From assembly GCA_959347345.1 (NCBI GenBank), contig OY365738.1:1116001-1180000 (forward strand): a DNA stretch of 64,000 nucleotides, given 5' to 3'. Every line of letters begins with the position of its first letter. Position 1 is the first letter of the stretch. This stretch comes from an uncultured Amylibacter sp. (lineage in GTDB: Bacteria > Pseudomonadota > Alphaproteobacteria > Rhodobacterales > Rhodobacteraceae). The notes beneath the pieces were generated by a model. The model did not search any database. It was not told the origin of the DNA and worked only from the letters and a program-made list of their open reading frames with translations. The translations under genes were made by a program, and so were the position numbers. Positions 52,554 to 63,157 of this stretch are shown one piece after another.

Positions 52554-54579
52554 CAGAAAACTCCATAATCACCGCATCCACCGCCAAAGAATCGCCAACA
52601 CTCGCGTTAATTTTAACAATCCGTTTGCGCTTTTCTGCACGTAATATATTCTCCATTTTCATTGCTTCCAGCGTGCATAATGCTTGCCCCTCTTCCACCA
52701 CATCACCCACGGAAACCGCCAAATCAATCATTAACCCAGGCATCGGACACACCAATAAATCAGAGGTATCGCGGACAAAAGGCGGGGGCATTAACCGCGC
52801 CAATTCCGCTACCCTATTTGAGCGCACATAAACCCGCACATCCGCACCGCCAGCGCGCAGGCGAAACCCCGCCTTGCAATTTTCCACCTTTAAAACAAAC
52901 AATTCATCGTTCAAATAAAACCGCGCCAAGGTTTGGCCCGGCAACCAATCGCTGACAACATCCACGCGTTCTCCGTTATCAAATAACACGCTTGCGCCGC
53001 CTGCAATAGGCGTAATACACACCTTAAAATCCTGCCCGTCAATCGTTACAACCCAGTTTTCACCGACATGACGGCGGTGATTATCTAACCGCCCAGATAT
53101 CCGTGCGGCGCGAATTTGGCTGAGCCGAAACATCGCGGAAGCACAGGCGGCGATACTATGACACACAGATTTTGACAGGCTAACCCCCGCAAAACCGTCC
53201 GCGTATTCCTCTTCAATAAACGCGGTTGTAGCCTCGCCTTTGATGAATTTTTCGTGCGCCATAACGGCGGATAAAAACGGCAGATTATGGCGAATACCCT
53301 CTATTTCAAAATGGTCTAACGCGCTGCGCATTTCATCAATAGCCTCGGCCCGCGTCCCTGCCCAAGTGCAGAGTTTCGCTATCATCGGGTCGTAATAAAC
53401 CGATATTTCCCCGCCTTCATAAACGCCCGTGTCATTGCGAATTGCCCGCTCACCCGTTTTTTCAACGGGCGGACGATAGCGGGTTAATCGCCCGACCGAG
53501 GGCAGAAAATTACGATATGGGTCTTCGGCATAAAGCCGCGATTCAATCGCCCAGCCGTTGATTTTAATGTCCGCTTGCGTCAGCGATAATTCCGCGCCCG
53601 ATGCCGAGCGTATCATCTGTTCCACCAAATCCACGCCTGTTATCATCTCTGTTATCGGGTGTTCCACCTGCAACCGCGTGTTCATTTCCAGAAAATAAAA
53701 ATTCCGCGCGGCATCCACGATAAACTCCACCGTGCCTGCGGAAGAATAGCCGACAGATTGCGCCAGTGCGATGGCCTGTGCGCCCATAGCCGAGCGGGTT
53801 TTTGCATCCAAAAACGGGCTGGGGGCTTCTTCAATTACCTTTTGATTGCGTCGTTGGATGGAGCATTCTCGCTCGTTCAAATGAATGCAATTCCCATGCG
53901 TATCGCCAAGGATTTGGATTTCAATATGACGCGGGCTGGTGATAAATTTTTCAATAAAAATACGGTCGTCGCCAAAGCTGGAAGCGGCCTCAGATTTAGA
54001 CGCGGCAAAACCCTCTATCGTTTGCGCGTCATTATTCGCAACCCGCATGCCCTTGCCTCCACCGCCCGCGCTGGCCTTAATCATAACGGGATAGCCGATT
54101 TCATTAGCGATTTTCACCGCCTGTTTATCGTCATCAATCACGCCCGTAAAACCCGGAACGGTTGACACCCCAGCCTCTATCGCGATTTTTTTAGAGGTTA
54201 TTTTATCCCCCATTTGCTCAATAGCGTGGGCGTTCGGTCCAATAAAAATCACCCCCGCTTTTTTTAATTTCTGCGCGAATTGTTTGTTTTCGGATAGAAA
54301 ACCATAGCCCGGATGTACCGCGTCCGCGCCCGTTTTTTTCACGGCTTTTATGATGGTGTCCATCATTAAATAACTTTCGGTAGAGGGTGCTGGACCGATA
54401 AAAACAGCCTCATCCGCCATGGTCGTGTGCTTGGCGAGCGCATCGGCGGTGGAATAAACCGCGACCGTTTTAATCCCCATTTTCTGGGCGGTTTTAATGA
54501 TGCGACAGGCGATTTCCCCGCGATTGGCGATAAGGATTTTCTTTGGTAAGGTGGGTGTTTTATTTGGTGTTTTAGGCAT
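52543..54579 (-). CDS. pccA: Propionyl-CoA carboxylase, biotin-carrying alpha subunit
   Basis: The 678-residue subunit has a biotin carboxylase domain (1-455: KILIANRGEIACRIIKTA, GYGFLSENKQFAQ, GGGKGMRVA, EMNTRLQVEHPITEM). A PCC-specific BT linker follows, and then a biotinyl domain with the biotin Lys641 in EAMKMEN. It works with PccB to make methylmalonyl-CoA from propionyl-CoA. Its start overlaps the small upstream gene by 8 bp. A large inserted gene separates it from pccB. Confidence 0.95.
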   Translation of the reverse strand: MPKTPNKTPTLPKKILIANRGEIACRIIKTAQKMGIKTVAVYSTADALAKHTTMADEAVFIGPAPSTESYLMMDTIIKAVKKTGADAVHPGYGFLSENKQFAQKLKKAGVIFIGPNAHAIEQMGDKITSKKIAIEAGVSTVPGFTGVIDDDKQAVKIANEIGYPVMIKASAGGGGKGMRVANNDAQTIEGFAASKSEAASSFGDDRIFIEKFITSPRHIEIQILGDTHGNCIHLNERECSIQRRNQKVIEEAPSPFLDAKTRSAMGAQAIALAQSVGYSSAGTVEFIVDAARNFYFLEMNTRLQVEHPITEMITGVDLVEQMIRSASGAELSLTQADIKINGWAIESRLYAEDPYRNFLPSVGRLTRYRPPVEKTGERAIRNDTGVYEGGEISVYYDPMIAKLCTWAGTRAEAIDEMRSALDHFEIEGIRHNLPFLSAVMAHEKFIKGEATTAFIEEEYADGFAGVSLSKSVCHSIAACASAMFRLSQIRAARISGRLDNHRRHVGENWVVTIDGQDFKVCITPIAGGASVLFDNGERVDVVSDWLPGQTLARFYLNDELFVLKVENCKAGFRLRAGGADVRVYVRSNRVAELARLMPPPFVRDTSDLLVCPMPGLMIDLAVSVGDVVEEGQALCTLEAMKMENILRAEKRKRIVKINASVGDSLAVDAVIMEFSDSC

Positions 54580-54994
54580 AATCGTTTGTGTCCTTTTGCG
54601 GGTTTTCGGGGGTGTTTTGGTTGGCGTTTAGGGCGGTTAATTCGGGGAATTCTTTTGCCAATTCGGGGAAATTAACGCAGACGGCTTGGATATCCACCCG
54701 AAGCTCTGCGTCATAGCACGCTGGATTAAAATTGTCATGGGCGGGTATGATTTCGCGGTCTATCAACCATGACAATCGCCCCGCGTCAAGGTTGCCCCGT
54801 ATGAATGGCTCTGCGCCAAAGGCGGTGATAATAGCCAGTAAGAACTCGCGGTCGGCGGCGCGGTCTTTCGGGTGACGGTCGGCGAAACGCTTGCGCGATT
54901 TGATGGGGGTTGCGCCAGTTTTTGACGGACGGCGGAGGGTGAAGTGGATGTCACTGCTGGGCAAACGAGAGGGGAAATTGCGGTGTTTGTGCAT
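54572..54994 (-). CDS. Conserved hypothetical protein between pccB and pccA
   Basis: About 140 residues, not assigned a function. The N-terminus is basic (MHKHRNFPSRLPSSDIHF), the middle reads DREFLLAIITAFGAEPF, and the tail is acidic. It has no membrane helix. A small gene at this place occurs in pcc operons of related bacteria, from memory and unchecked. The start at 54994 avoids overlap with the upstream gene; its stop overlaps the pccA start by 8 bp, so it is translated with pccA. Confidence 0.65.
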   Translation of the reverse strand: MHKHRNFPSRLPSSDIHFTLRRPSKTGATPIKSRKRFADRHPKDRAADREFLLAIITAFGAEPFIRGNLDAGRLSWLIDREIIPAHDNFNPACYDAELRVDIQAVCVNFPELAKEFPELTALNANQNTPENPQKDTNDYA

Positions 54995-54998
54995 TATT

Positions 54999-56099
54999 TT
55001 AAGTCCCAATTTTTGGTATTTTGGATAAGAGTTCTAACAGCTTGTCGGTACCCAACACCGCAGAGGATTCGTTTTTAGCCAAAATAAAATTACGTTCTTC
55101 TTTGGCAAGGTCATCGGCAAGAGAGTCAAACTTTTTTGCACTTGTTTTCTTGGACAGCAACAAACCAGAAGTTAAACGCAACTCTATGTTTGTTAATTCA
55201 TTTTTATTCCTTTCAAGCATGCGTGCAGTCTGAGAATAAAGACTTAAAAAAAAGAATGTAGGAACTTCAATAAGAATAATAACGCTTGAAATCGGTCCAT
55301 ACTTAACAAGAAATGCCCATACATTATTAATTTCTGGATCTCCAACAACAACGGGTGCAGAAAAAATAAGAAAAATAATACCTACGGCAATCATAACCAT
55401 CGCAAATCCAAGATTTCTTCTATTACGTGTCAGCAAGCGGTCTTCCTCATCCAGTAGCCTTTTACGTGCAGACAGCAAAACACTGCGCCAATCCTCAACA
55501 TGGCTACCATCTTCCTTTTGTAAAATCTTACCAGATAAGATTTCATACTTATTACGTAATTCTAGAATCTGGTGTTGTAATTTTATCTTTTCTACATTAT
55601 TTTTTGCAGTCTCAATTTGAAGAGTAAGTTCTTTTTCTTCAATACTAAAACGAGTTGATAGTTCTTGATTAGATATTTCGTAAGACGAACGAGTAGTAAT
55701 TTGCCTTAAACCAAAGATAGCAAGAAAAATAGAAATTATGCCGATAATAATAGCAAGAAAATTACTGTAATTTGAAAATAATTCCCAAAGGGAACTAATT
55801 ACTAATTGCATAGAATCTGCTGATATAAAATCCCTTGAAAATAATAATAATAACGCAACCAATATAACTATAAGCCGAAGTACAGCACTAAAATCTTTAG
55901 CTATATTTTTCTTAATTTCAGCTCTAAGAGTCGACATAAGCGTTCGTGTTTTATTTTCTTCTCTTTCAGGCACACCCTCACCATCCAAGCGGTCGCCAGG
56001 TAAGGGGTCGCCCACTTGCCTTTTCTTTTCCGAATTTATATTGGCACCCTCCAAGCGGTCATCCAACTGTCTTTTCTTTTCTTTTTTATCTTTAACCAT
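54999..56099 (-). CDS. Hypothetical membrane coiled-coil protein inserted in the pcc operon
   Basis: A 366-residue AT-rich gene, not recognised. The N-terminus is polar and has two copies of a DRLxG-type motif (KKRQLDDRLEGAN, GDRLDGE). Four hydrophobic segments follow (LIVILVALLLLF, FLAIIIGIISIFLAIFGL, FAMVMIAVGIIFLIF and a fourth near VIILIEVPTFFFLSL). Between helices 2 and 3 lies a coiled-coil-like stretch (ELTLQIETAKNNVEKIKLQ). It sits between pccB (28 bp) and the small gene before pccA (4 bp) on the same strand, where a foreign gene is not expected. Confidence 0.75.
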   Translation of the reverse strand: MVKDKKEKKRQLDDRLEGANINSEKKRQVGDPLPGDRLDGEGVPEREENKTRTLMSTLRAEIKKNIAKDFSAVLRLIVILVALLLLFSRDFISADSMQLVISSLWELFSNYSNFLAIIIGIISIFLAIFGLRQITTRSSYEISNQELSTRFSIEEKELTLQIETAKNNVEKIKLQHQILELRNKYEILSGKILQKEDGSHVEDWRSVLLSARKRLLDEEDRLLTRNRRNLGFAMVMIAVGIIFLIFSAPVVVGDPEINNVWAFLVKYGPISSVIILIEVPTFFFLSLYSQTARMLERNKNELTNIELRLTSGLLLSKKTSAKKFDSLADDLAKEERNFILAKNESSAVLGTDKLLELLSKIPKIGT

Positions 56100-56126
56100 A
56101 ACTATCTCCTTTTCTTTTTTCTAAAC

Positions 56127-57659
56127 CTAAAGCGGCAAATTATCGTGCTTTTTCCACGGGTTCTCTAACTTCTTCCCCCGCAAAGAGGCAAACGCACGGC
56201 ACACCCTTAACCGCGTATTCCTCGGCAAAATGACATCATCCACATAGCCCCGCTCGGCCGCCACAAACGGATTGGCAAACCTATCCTCATAATCCGCCAG
56301 CCGCGCGTCAATCTTATCACTATCGCCCAATTCCGCCCGATACAGGATTTCCACCGCGCCCTTCGCCCCCATCACGGCTATTTCGGCACTAGGCCAGCAG
56401 TAATTCACATCGCCGCGCAGATGCTTTGGCGCCATCACGCAATACGCCCCGCCATAGGCTTTGCGGGTAATCACGCTGACTTTCGGCACGGTAGCCTCAC
56501 CATACGCGTACAGCAATTTCGCCCCGTGTTTGATGACTCCGCCGTATTCCTGCGCCGTGCCAGGCATAAATCCCGGCACATCAACCAGCGTTAAAATCGG
56601 GATATTAAAGGCATCGCAAAACCGCACAAACCGCGCCGCTTTGCGCGAACAATCAATATCCAAAACCCCCGCCATAACCAGAGGCTGGTTGGCAACAACG
56701 CCAATCGTACTGCCCTCCAGCCGAATAAAACCTGTGATGATATTCTTAGCAAACTCCGCTTGCAGTTCGAAAAAATTACCCTCATCGGCGATTTTATAAA
56801 TCAATTCTTTCATATCGTACGGCTGATTTTGATTCGCAGGAACCAGAGTATCCAGTGACGACTCGCCCCGTTTAGATTCATCAAAAAACGGGCGACTCGG
56901 CGGGGTTTCGCGGTTTGATAAGGGCAGGAAATCAAACAAACGGCGCATTTCTTGCAGGGCATCAATGTCGTTATCATACGCTCCGTCCGCGACCGAGGAC
57001 TTGGTCGTGTGGGTTTTCGCACCGCCCAGTTCTTCCGCCGTGACCACCTCGTTCGTCACTGTTTTCACAACATCGGGGCCAGTGACAAACATATAAGAGC
57101 TGCCCTCTATCATAAAAATAAAGTCCGTCATGGCGGGCGAATAAACCGCCCCGCCCGCGCAGGGACCCATAATAACACTGATTTGGGGGATGACTCCACT
57201 GGCCAGAATATTGTTTTGAAACACATCGGTATAACCCGCGAGCGAGGCCACACCCTCCTGTATCCTTGCCCCGCCCGAATCGTTCAAGCCGATGATGGGC
57301 GCACCGTTTTTAATCGCCATTTCTTGGATATTACAGATTTTGCGAGCGTGGGTTTCAGACAGGCTACCCCCCAGAACGGTGAAATCCTGAGAATAAACAT
57401 AAACCAGCCGCCCGTTAATCGTACCCCAGCCGACAACCACGCCGTCGCCCGGGACTTTTGTATCTTGCATATCAAAATCAACGCAACGGTGGGTGACGAA
57501 CATGCCGTATTCTTCGAAGGAATCCTCGTCCAGCAGGACTTCTATCCTCTCGCGAGCGGTCAATTTGCCCTTAGCATGCTGGGCTGTGATGCGGTTTTCA
57601 CCGCCACCCGCGCGGGCTTGCGCACGACGAGATTCTAGGGTTTGGATAATGTTTTTCAT
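56127..57659 (-). CDS. pccB: Propionyl-CoA carboxylase, carboxyltransferase beta subunit
   Basis: The 510 residues are a crotonase-fold carboxyltransferase: [71 protein letters not shown] and [18 protein letters not shown]. The oxyanion-forming glycine pairs are intact. With PccA it carboxylates propionyl-CoA. It is the first gene of the pccB-(insert)-unknown-pccA run. Confidence 0.96.
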   Translation of the reverse strand: MKNIIQTLESRRAQARAGGGENRITAQHAKGKLTARERIEVLLDEDSFEEYGMFVTHRCVDFDMQDTKVPGDGVVVGWGTINGRLVYVYSQDFTVLGGSLSETHARKICNIQEMAIKNGAPIIGLNDSGGARIQEGVASLAGYTDVFQNNILASGVIPQISVIMGPCAGGAVYSPAMTDFIFMIEGSSYMFVTGPDVVKTVTNEVVTAEELGGAKTHTTKSSVADGAYDNDIDALQEMRRLFDFLPLSNRETPPSRPFFDESKRGESSLDTLVPANQNQPYDMKELIYKIADEGNFFELQAEFAKNIITGFIRLEGSTIGVVANQPLVMAGVLDIDCSRKAARFVRFCDAFNIPILTLVDVPGFMPGTAQEYGGVIKHGAKLLYAYGEATVPKVSVITRKAYGGAYCVMAPKHLRGDVNYCWPSAEIAVMGAKGAVEILYRAELGDSDKIDARLADYEDRFANPFVAAERGYVDDVILPRNTRLRVCRAFASLRGKKLENPWKKHDNLPL

Positions 57660-57756
57660 GGGAGTCCTCCGTTTTATTTGTTTAACTATATTTTAACGGG
57701 GGATGCAAGGGGGATTAGGGGGTTTAATTGTTTTAAATATCTGGGCTCACGCGATA

Positions 57757-58326
57757 TTACCCCGCATGGTTCATTGCTGTCCATGGTAGAAAATCTATGC
57801 GCCGTTTTATACCGAGTGGTTTTAATGGATGTTTGGGGTGTCTCGGCTGTCTCTCTGGAAGTAAACCTAAATGATAAAGTGGTAAATTTGTTGTTGCCCG
57901 CAATATCGTTTTTACCTCATTATCGCGCCCTCGAATGATTCTATTATTACCCCAAGCGCAAACAATTCTATCGCAATCATTATTCCGCTCATCGAGCATT
58001 TTAACTTTCTGTTCAATAATCGCATCGTTATGCTGACCAATTGCAATTAGATGTTCTCTAGGAATATACTTCGGCTTTGTCGCCCGATATGCAAAAATAT
58101 TTAACACCCAAAGTGCACCAAATCTATCAGTCACCGCGCGATTTGTACATAACATTACAGTCTTATCCATCATTAAATCTGTTGCCTTTGACGGATTCAA
58201 CATAATGAACATCAGCACGGGAGCACATTCATCCCAAGTTCGGCTTAAAAAATAACGATATTTTTTACAATCGGGAGGGATTGTGCATGATTGTATTGAA
58301 CGACATTGCTCGGCTGGTAAAGGCAT
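57757..58326 (-). CDS. DUF1643 family protein
   Basis: A 189-residue cytoplasmic protein with the DUF1643 pattern. YRYFLSRTWDECAPVLMFIM leads to MLNPSKATDLMMDKTVMLC, then FGALWVLNIFAYRATKP, RIVCAWGNNRI and YHLGLLPERQPRHPKHPL. The function of the family is not established; members occur in phages and near mobile or defence genes as well as alone. A good ribosome site (ACGGAGAAAAAG) precedes the ATG. It lies between pccB and betA without obvious relation to either. Confidence 0.85.
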   Translation of the reverse strand: MPLPAEQCRSIQSCTIPPDCKKYRYFLSRTWDECAPVLMFIMLNPSKATDLMMDKTVMLCTNRAVTDRFGALWVLNIFAYRATKPKYIPREHLIAIGQHNDAIIEQKVKMLDERNNDCDRIVCAWGNNRIIRGRDNEVKTILRATTNLPLYHLGLLPERQPRHPKHPLKPLGIKRRIDFLPWTAMNHAG

Positions 58327-58528
58327 CTTTTTCTCCGTAAAGTGATATGGGTCTTCTTATCTAGCAGAAACGCGACAAGATTAAAAATCATCCCTAAAAC
58401 ACGTGAGCCCGCACCTTCGTACGGGCCCCGAGGGCGTGTGCGGGATGTAAAGTTAATCACACCTTGCGCCCACATGAAATAAATAGCATTCATAAAAACA
58501 TATTGCAAGCGTTTTATTTCGTTAATAA

Positions 58529-60202
58529 TCACCTCTGCTTGCCCTTCCAATCGGGATGCTCCCACGGCTCTAAATTAGATTTCGCCAACATCCCTTCGCC
58601 CAAAATATGATCCGCCGCCTTTTCCCCCGTCATAATGGACGGTCCATTCAAATTCCCATTGGTAATACGCGGAAAGATAGAGCTGTCCGCCACACGCAAC
58701 CCGTCCACCCCAATAACGCGGCATTCTGGATCAACCACCGCCAACGGATCATCCGCCGCACCCATCTTACAAGTGCCACATGGATGGTACGAGCTTTCCG
58801 AATGTTCGCGGATGAATTCATTCAAATCAGCATCACTCACCGCCTCCGCCCCAGGGGATATTTCCTTACCCACATAGGGTTTAAACGCCTCTTGCGCAAA
58901 AATCTCGCGGGTCAAACGTATCGCCGTGCGGAAATCCTGCCAGTCTTTTTCCTCCGCCATATAGTTAAATAAAATCTTCGGTTTGTCGTTCGGGTCGGCG
59001 GAACGCAAGCTGACCACCCCCCGCGACGGCGAGCGCATAGGCCCAACATGCGCCTGAAATCCATGCCCCTCGGCAGAAGCCTGCCCGTCATACCGCACGG
59101 CTATCGGCAGAAAATGATACTGCAAATCGGGATAATCCACCCCTGCGGAGGAACGGACAAACCCACACGCCTCAAACTGATTGGACGCGCCGGGGCCCGT
59201 TCGCGTGAAGAGCCACTGCGCCCCAATCCGCGCTTTGGAAAAGATATTCCAGTATTTATACAGAGTAATCGGCTGAATACACGCCATTTGCAGATAGACT
59301 TCCAGATGGTCTTGCAGGTTTTTGCCAACCCCGCGCCTATCGGCAATCACCTCTATCCCGTGTTGTTTTAATTCATCCGCTGGACCAATCCCCGATAACA
59401 TCAGCAACTTGGGCGAATTGAAAACAGAGGCGGCAAGGATAACCTCTCGCCCCGCTTGTATCGTTTCAATCGTGCGGGTGCCGTGGCGTTCAACCTCCAC
59501 CCCCACGGCGCGACCGTCCTTTATGACTATTTTACGCGCCATCGCGCGAACCATCGTGCAGTTCGGGCGTTTCAAAGCAGGGCGCAAATAGGCACGGGCG
59601 GCCGACCAACGTTGCCCGCGATAAATGGTTTGTTCCATCGCGCCAAAGCCCTCTTGCTGTTGCCCGTTATAGTCGCCAGTAACGGGATAGCCCGCCTGCT
59701 CGCCCGCCTTAACAAAGGCATCAAACAAGGGATTAACACGGCTGCCTCGGCTGACATGCAGGGGGCCGTTTTTACCGCGATATTCGGATTTATTGCCCGA
59801 TTTAGCCCGTCGCCCATGCCACGTTTCCATCCGTTTAAAATACGGCAAAACATCGGCGTAAGACCAGCCCTGCGCCCCGCTATCCTGCCAATGGTCAAAA
59901 TCCTTGGCGTGTCCGCGCACGAACACCATGCCGTTTATAGAGGACGAACCACCGATGACTTTCCCACGCGGAGTCGCCAGTTTGCGACCGCCCAAATGCG
60001 GTTCGGGTTCGGTGCCATAGCCCCAATCGTATTTTGACATATTCATCGGGTAGGACAGGGCTGCGGGCATTTGAATCAGGGGGCCAGCGTCACTGCCGCC
60101 GTGTTCAATGATTATGACCGAATGCTTGCCGTTTTCAGACAGGCGAGAGGCCATCGCGCAACCAGCCGAGCCCGCGCCTATTATCACAAAATCTGCTTGC
60201 AT
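58529..60202 (-). CDS. betA: Choline dehydrogenase (GMC oxidoreductase)
   Basis: Oxidises choline to betaine aldehyde, first step to the osmoprotectant glycine betaine. The 557 residues are a GMC flavoenzyme with FAD site [16 protein letters not shown] (residues 6-21), [20 protein letters not shown], the catalytic His in [12 protein letters not shown] and [14 protein letters not shown] near the C-terminus. The nearby betaine aldehyde dehydrogenase supports choline as substrate, although a coiled-coil gene is inserted between them. AAAAAGGAACACC precedes the ATG. Confidence 0.92.
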   Translation of the reverse strand: MQADFVIIGAGSAGCAMASRLSENGKHSVIIIEHGGSDAGPLIQMPAALSYPMNMSKYDWGYGTEPEPHLGGRKLATPRGKVIGGSSSINGMVFVRGHAKDFDHWQDSGAQGWSYADVLPYFKRMETWHGRRAKSGNKSEYRGKNGPLHVSRGSRVNPLFDAFVKAGEQAGYPVTGDYNGQQQEGFGAMEQTIYRGQRWSAARAYLRPALKRPNCTMVRAMARKIVIKDGRAVGVEVERHGTRTIETIQAGREVILAASVFNSPKLLMLSGIGPADELKQHGIEVIADRRGVGKNLQDHLEVYLQMACIQPITLYKYWNIFSKARIGAQWLFTRTGPGASNQFEACGFVRSSAGVDYPDLQYHFLPIAVRYDGQASAEGHGFQAHVGPMRSPSRGVVSLRSADPNDKPKILFNYMAEEKDWQDFRTAIRLTREIFAQEAFKPYVGKEISPGAEAVSDADLNEFIREHSESSYHPCGTCKMGAADDPLAVVDPECRVIGVDGLRVADSSIFPRITNGNLNGPSIMTGEKAADHILGEGMLAKSNLEPWEHPDWKGKQR

Positions 60203-60428
60203 GGGGGTGTTCCTTTTTGTCGGGGTTTAAGGGGGTGTTAGCATATTTTGGGCGGATTGGCGAATGGGTTTTTGGGGTGGGGGATGGGGGTTTTTGTGGA
60301 AAATGTGGTTGCAATGGGGGATTTTTTGTGGTTATGCTTCGTTTTAACCTTTAATTAACCTATTTCGTTTGAACTGGTGAATGTATTTTGGGATTTGCAA
60401 AGAAATGCGTTTTTGTGAAAAATAACAC

Positions 60429-60456
60429 TTGCATTAGTGTTTTTTAATGCTAATAT
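60429..60456 (+). promoter_or_regulatory. Promoter of the coiled-coil gene with an overlapping palindrome
   Basis: TTGCAT at 60429-60434 and TAATAT at 60451-60456 have a 16-bp spacer. An inverted repeat AACACT-TGCATT-AGTGTT (about 60424-60441) covers the -35 box, so a repressor could bind there. AAAGGGA follows as the ribosome site. Confidence 0.5.
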
Positions 60457-60471
60457 AACAACAAAGGGAAG

Positions 60472-61083
60472 ATGAAAATTATGATTGAGCAACTGCTTAC
60501 AGACTATTGGCATATCTTATCTGCTATTACTGCATTCATCGTGGGTGCAACATGGTGGGTCGCCAGCACGCATGGAAAGGTTAACGGGCTTACGGAAAAT
60601 GTTAAAGACATTAAAACGCAGGTCGGCGTTATTAATACGCAAATTAGCGACATTAACACGCAGGTCGGCGTTATTAATACGCAGATTAGCGGTATTAACA
60701 CACAAATTAGCGGCATATTGAACGTTGTCACAAACAATAACGTATCGCAGAGCCAAAGCCCCGCCCAGCTCAATGAATATGGCACGCAGATTTCCAATAA
60801 AATAAACGGCGGTGAGTTTGTTAAAAAACACCTAGATGCCGTTCATTTTAGCGAAAATATGAGCAAATATCAAATGCAACAGGCTTGCTTTGATTATGCA
60901 CAAGCTGAATTAATGGATAAGATTTCTGAGGAAGAACGCGAAAGGTTAGAGGGTGTCGCCTATACCGAAGGTGCCCCGATTCCAATAGTCTTGGCGGTTT
61001 TGGGATTTGAGCTACGTAATGCTAAATTTAAATCGCTTGGGATTGATATTGCGGGCGCGGGTAATGGTGCGTCCGAAAATTAA
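60472..61083 (+). CDS. Membrane-anchored coiled-coil protein with exact heptad repeats
   Basis: A 203-residue protein, not recognised. One N-terminal membrane helix (HILSAITAFIVGATWWVAS) is followed by a region of near-identical 7-residue units, INTQVGV and INTQISD/INTQISG. They alternate for about five to six heptads (residues about 45-83), a parallel coiled coil with Ile at the core. The C-terminal part is globular (EEERERLEGVAYTEGAPIP). The DNA repeats with period 21 bp. Two starts (60472, 60481) fit; the second has better ribosome-site spacing. The gene is inserted between betA and betB on the opposite strand. Confidence 0.75.
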   Translation: MKIMIEQLLTDYWHILSAITAFIVGATWWVASTHGKVNGLTENVKDIKTQVGVINTQISDINTQVGVINTQISGINTQISGILNVVTNNNVSQSQSPAQLNEYGTQISNKINGGEFVKKHLDAVHFSENMSKYQMQQACFDYAQAELMDKISEEERERLEGVAYTEGAPIPIVLAVLGFELRNAKFKSLGIDIAGAGNGASEN

Positions 61084-61110
61084 AGCCACTAATCACTAAC
61101 AATCCCCCCA

Positions 61111-62571
61111 TCAATACGGCGATTCCAACGCCCCCATCCGCACAAAAACCGCTTTTATCTGCGAATAATGCTCTATCGCCGCCTTGGAATTCTCACGCCC
61201 AACGCCAGAGCCTTTGACCCCGCCAAAAGGCACCTCCACAGGCGCGTCATTGTAAGAATTAATCCAACACGTCCCCGCCTGTAACTGATCTATCACCCGA
61301 TGTGCGCGGGTTAAATCGCGGGTGAAAACCCCAGCCGACAAGCCCAAATCCGTATCATTAGCGCGGGCTATCACCTCCGCCTCATCATCAAAACATAAAA
61401 CCGACATCACGGGGCCGAAAATCTCTTGCCGAGCTATCGTCATATCATCCCCAACATCCGCGAAAACCGTCGGTTCAATAAAATAGCCATCGTTCAGCGC
61501 ACCACAACCGCCACCGCAAACCAGTCGCGCACCTTCGGCTTTGCCTTTTTCAATAAACCCAAGGACAATATCGCGTTGCGCTTTGGACACCATCGGCCCC
61601 ATTTGCGTAGCCTCATCCATCGGGTCGCCCATTTTTATCGCCTCTGCCCGCGTTTTGAATCGTGCCAGAAAATCATCCAAAATCCCGCGTTGCACAAACA
61701 CCCGCGTGCCGTTAGAACAAATCTGCCCAGCCGAATACATATTCCCCAGCATAGCCCCGCCGACCGCCGCATCAATATCCGCATCATCAAAAATAATCAA
61801 CGGAGATTTGCCCCCCAGCTCCATCGTTGCGTGCTTCATTAACGCGCCCGCGGCGGCATAAACTTTCTTACCTGTCGCCGCCGAACCCGTTAAAGATACC
61901 TTATTAACACGGGGGTCTTGCAGCAGAGTCGCCGCAACCTCACCATAGCCATTGACGACATTAAACAAACCGTTTGGCGCACCTGCTTCGGTAAGGATTT
62001 CGGCTATTTTTAAGGCGCAAAGCGGCGTAGTCTCTGACGGTTTGAAAATCATCGCATTGCCACAAGCCAGCGCGGGCGCACCCTTCCAGCACGAAATCTG
62101 CGTGGGATAATTCCACGCGCCAATGCCTAAACACACGCCCAAAGGCTCGCGTTTTGTATAGGCCCAGTTTTCACCCAACGGGATGTATTCCCCGCCCAGA
62201 GCACCCGCCAAACCGCCGAAATATTCCAGTGCATCGGCGGCGGAAGTCGCATCCACATAAAGCGTTTCTTGCAGGGGTTTGCCCGTGTCTAGGGTTTCCA
62301 ATTCGGACAATTCGCGGTTACGCTCGCGGATAATATCGGCGGCTTTGCGAAGGACGCGGCCGCGTTCCACACCGCTTTTCTGCGTCCAGATTTTCTGCGC
62401 GATGGTCGCGCTGGCAAGCGCCGCCTCTATGATTTTGGGGGTGGCAGAATGCAGCCGAGCGATGGTTTCACCGCTCGCCGAATAAACGCATTCAATGGGC
62501 TTGCCGTTGGCATCTTCGATATACGCGCCGTTAATATAATGGCTGGCTGTGGGTTGGGCGTTGTGGGGCAT
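61111..62571 (-). CDS. betB: Betaine aldehyde dehydrogenase
   Basis: NAD(P)-dependent oxidation of betaine aldehyde to glycine betaine. The 486 residues are an aldehyde dehydrogenase with [51 protein letters not shown] and the general-base Glu in MELGGKSPL. The nucleophile Cys is in [13 protein letters not shown], and the [17 protein letters not shown] tail is typical of BetB. The regulator BetI and transporters are not in this window. Confidence 0.93.
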   Translation of the reverse strand: MPHNAQPTASHYINGAYIEDANGKPIECVYSASGETIARLHSATPKIIEAALASATIAQKIWTQKSGVERGRVLRKAADIIRERNRELSELETLDTGKPLQETLYVDATSAADALEYFGGLAGALGGEYIPLGENWAYTKREPLGVCLGIGAWNYPTQISCWKGAPALACGNAMIFKPSETTPLCALKIAEILTEAGAPNGLFNVVNGYGEVAATLLQDPRVNKVSLTGSAATGKKVYAAAGALMKHATMELGGKSPLIIFDDADIDAAVGGAMLGNMYSAGQICSNGTRVFVQRGILDDFLARFKTRAEAIKMGDPMDEATQMGPMVSKAQRDIVLGFIEKGKAEGARLVCGGGCGALNDGYFIEPTVFADVGDDMTIARQEIFGPVMSVLCFDDEAEVIARANDTDLGLSAGVFTRDLTRAHRVIDQLQAGTCWINSYNDAPVEVPFGGVKGSGVGRENSKAAIEHYSQIKAVFVRMGALESPY

Positions 62572-62648
62572 GGGGGGTCCTTTGGTTTAGTTTTGTGGGG
62601 ATAGTATGCAAATTTAATCGCGGTTGTAAAGGGGTGAAATGTTTTATT

Positions 62649-63119
62649 TTAGCCCGTCATTTGAACACGCATATCATCGGGGATTGGCGTAGATTTCTGC
62701 CCGTCTGGTTGTAATAAAACCAGTTGGCTATCGCCTTTGGCATGGATTTGCCCGTTTGAATACACGGCATAATCCATCATAAAACTGGTGCGCCCAAGGC
62801 TGGAAACCCGCGCCAAAACGCAATAGTCTTGGGGCAGGAAAATCGGGCGGATATATTCGGCAGAGGCAGTACGGACGACAAATTTCAAACTGGTCGGGTC
62901 GCTGTAGGACAGCCCCAAATCCATCATATACATCACGCGGACGGTCTCAAACCAAGTCAAATACGCCTTGTTATTAACGTGGTTTAATGCGTCTAACTCG
63001 TCAAACCGCACGTAATCTTTTATCGCGATTTGCCAAGATTCTGGCAAGTCCAACGATGCGATTTGCGCCCGTGTCATCCGCCCGTAAGGAATTTTTTCTA
63101 GGGTCGTTTCCAGTGTCAT
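62649..63119 (-). CDS. Acyl-CoA thioesterase (4HBT hotdog family)
   Basis: A 156-residue hotdog-fold protein of the YbgC/4-hydroxybenzoyl-CoA thioesterase kind. YVRFDELDALNHVNNKAYL carries the family's Asp and His/Asn near the active site, followed by LTWFETVRVMYMMDLGL, IFLPQDYCVLARVSSLGRTS and AVYSNGQIHAKGDSQLVLL. It hydrolyses acyl-CoA thioesters; the substrate is unknown. It lies just before yebC on the same strand. Confidence 0.85.
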   Translation of the reverse strand: MTLETTLEKIPYGRMTRAQIASLDLPESWQIAIKDYVRFDELDALNHVNNKAYLTWFETVRVMYMMDLGLSYSDPTSLKFVVRTASAEYIRPIFLPQDYCVLARVSSLGRTSFMMDYAVYSNGQIHAKGDSQLVLLQPDGQKSTPIPDDMRVQMTG

Positions 63120-63157
63120 TCTAGGCTCGCCTTTTGTTAATCGTTACCGAAAAATAA

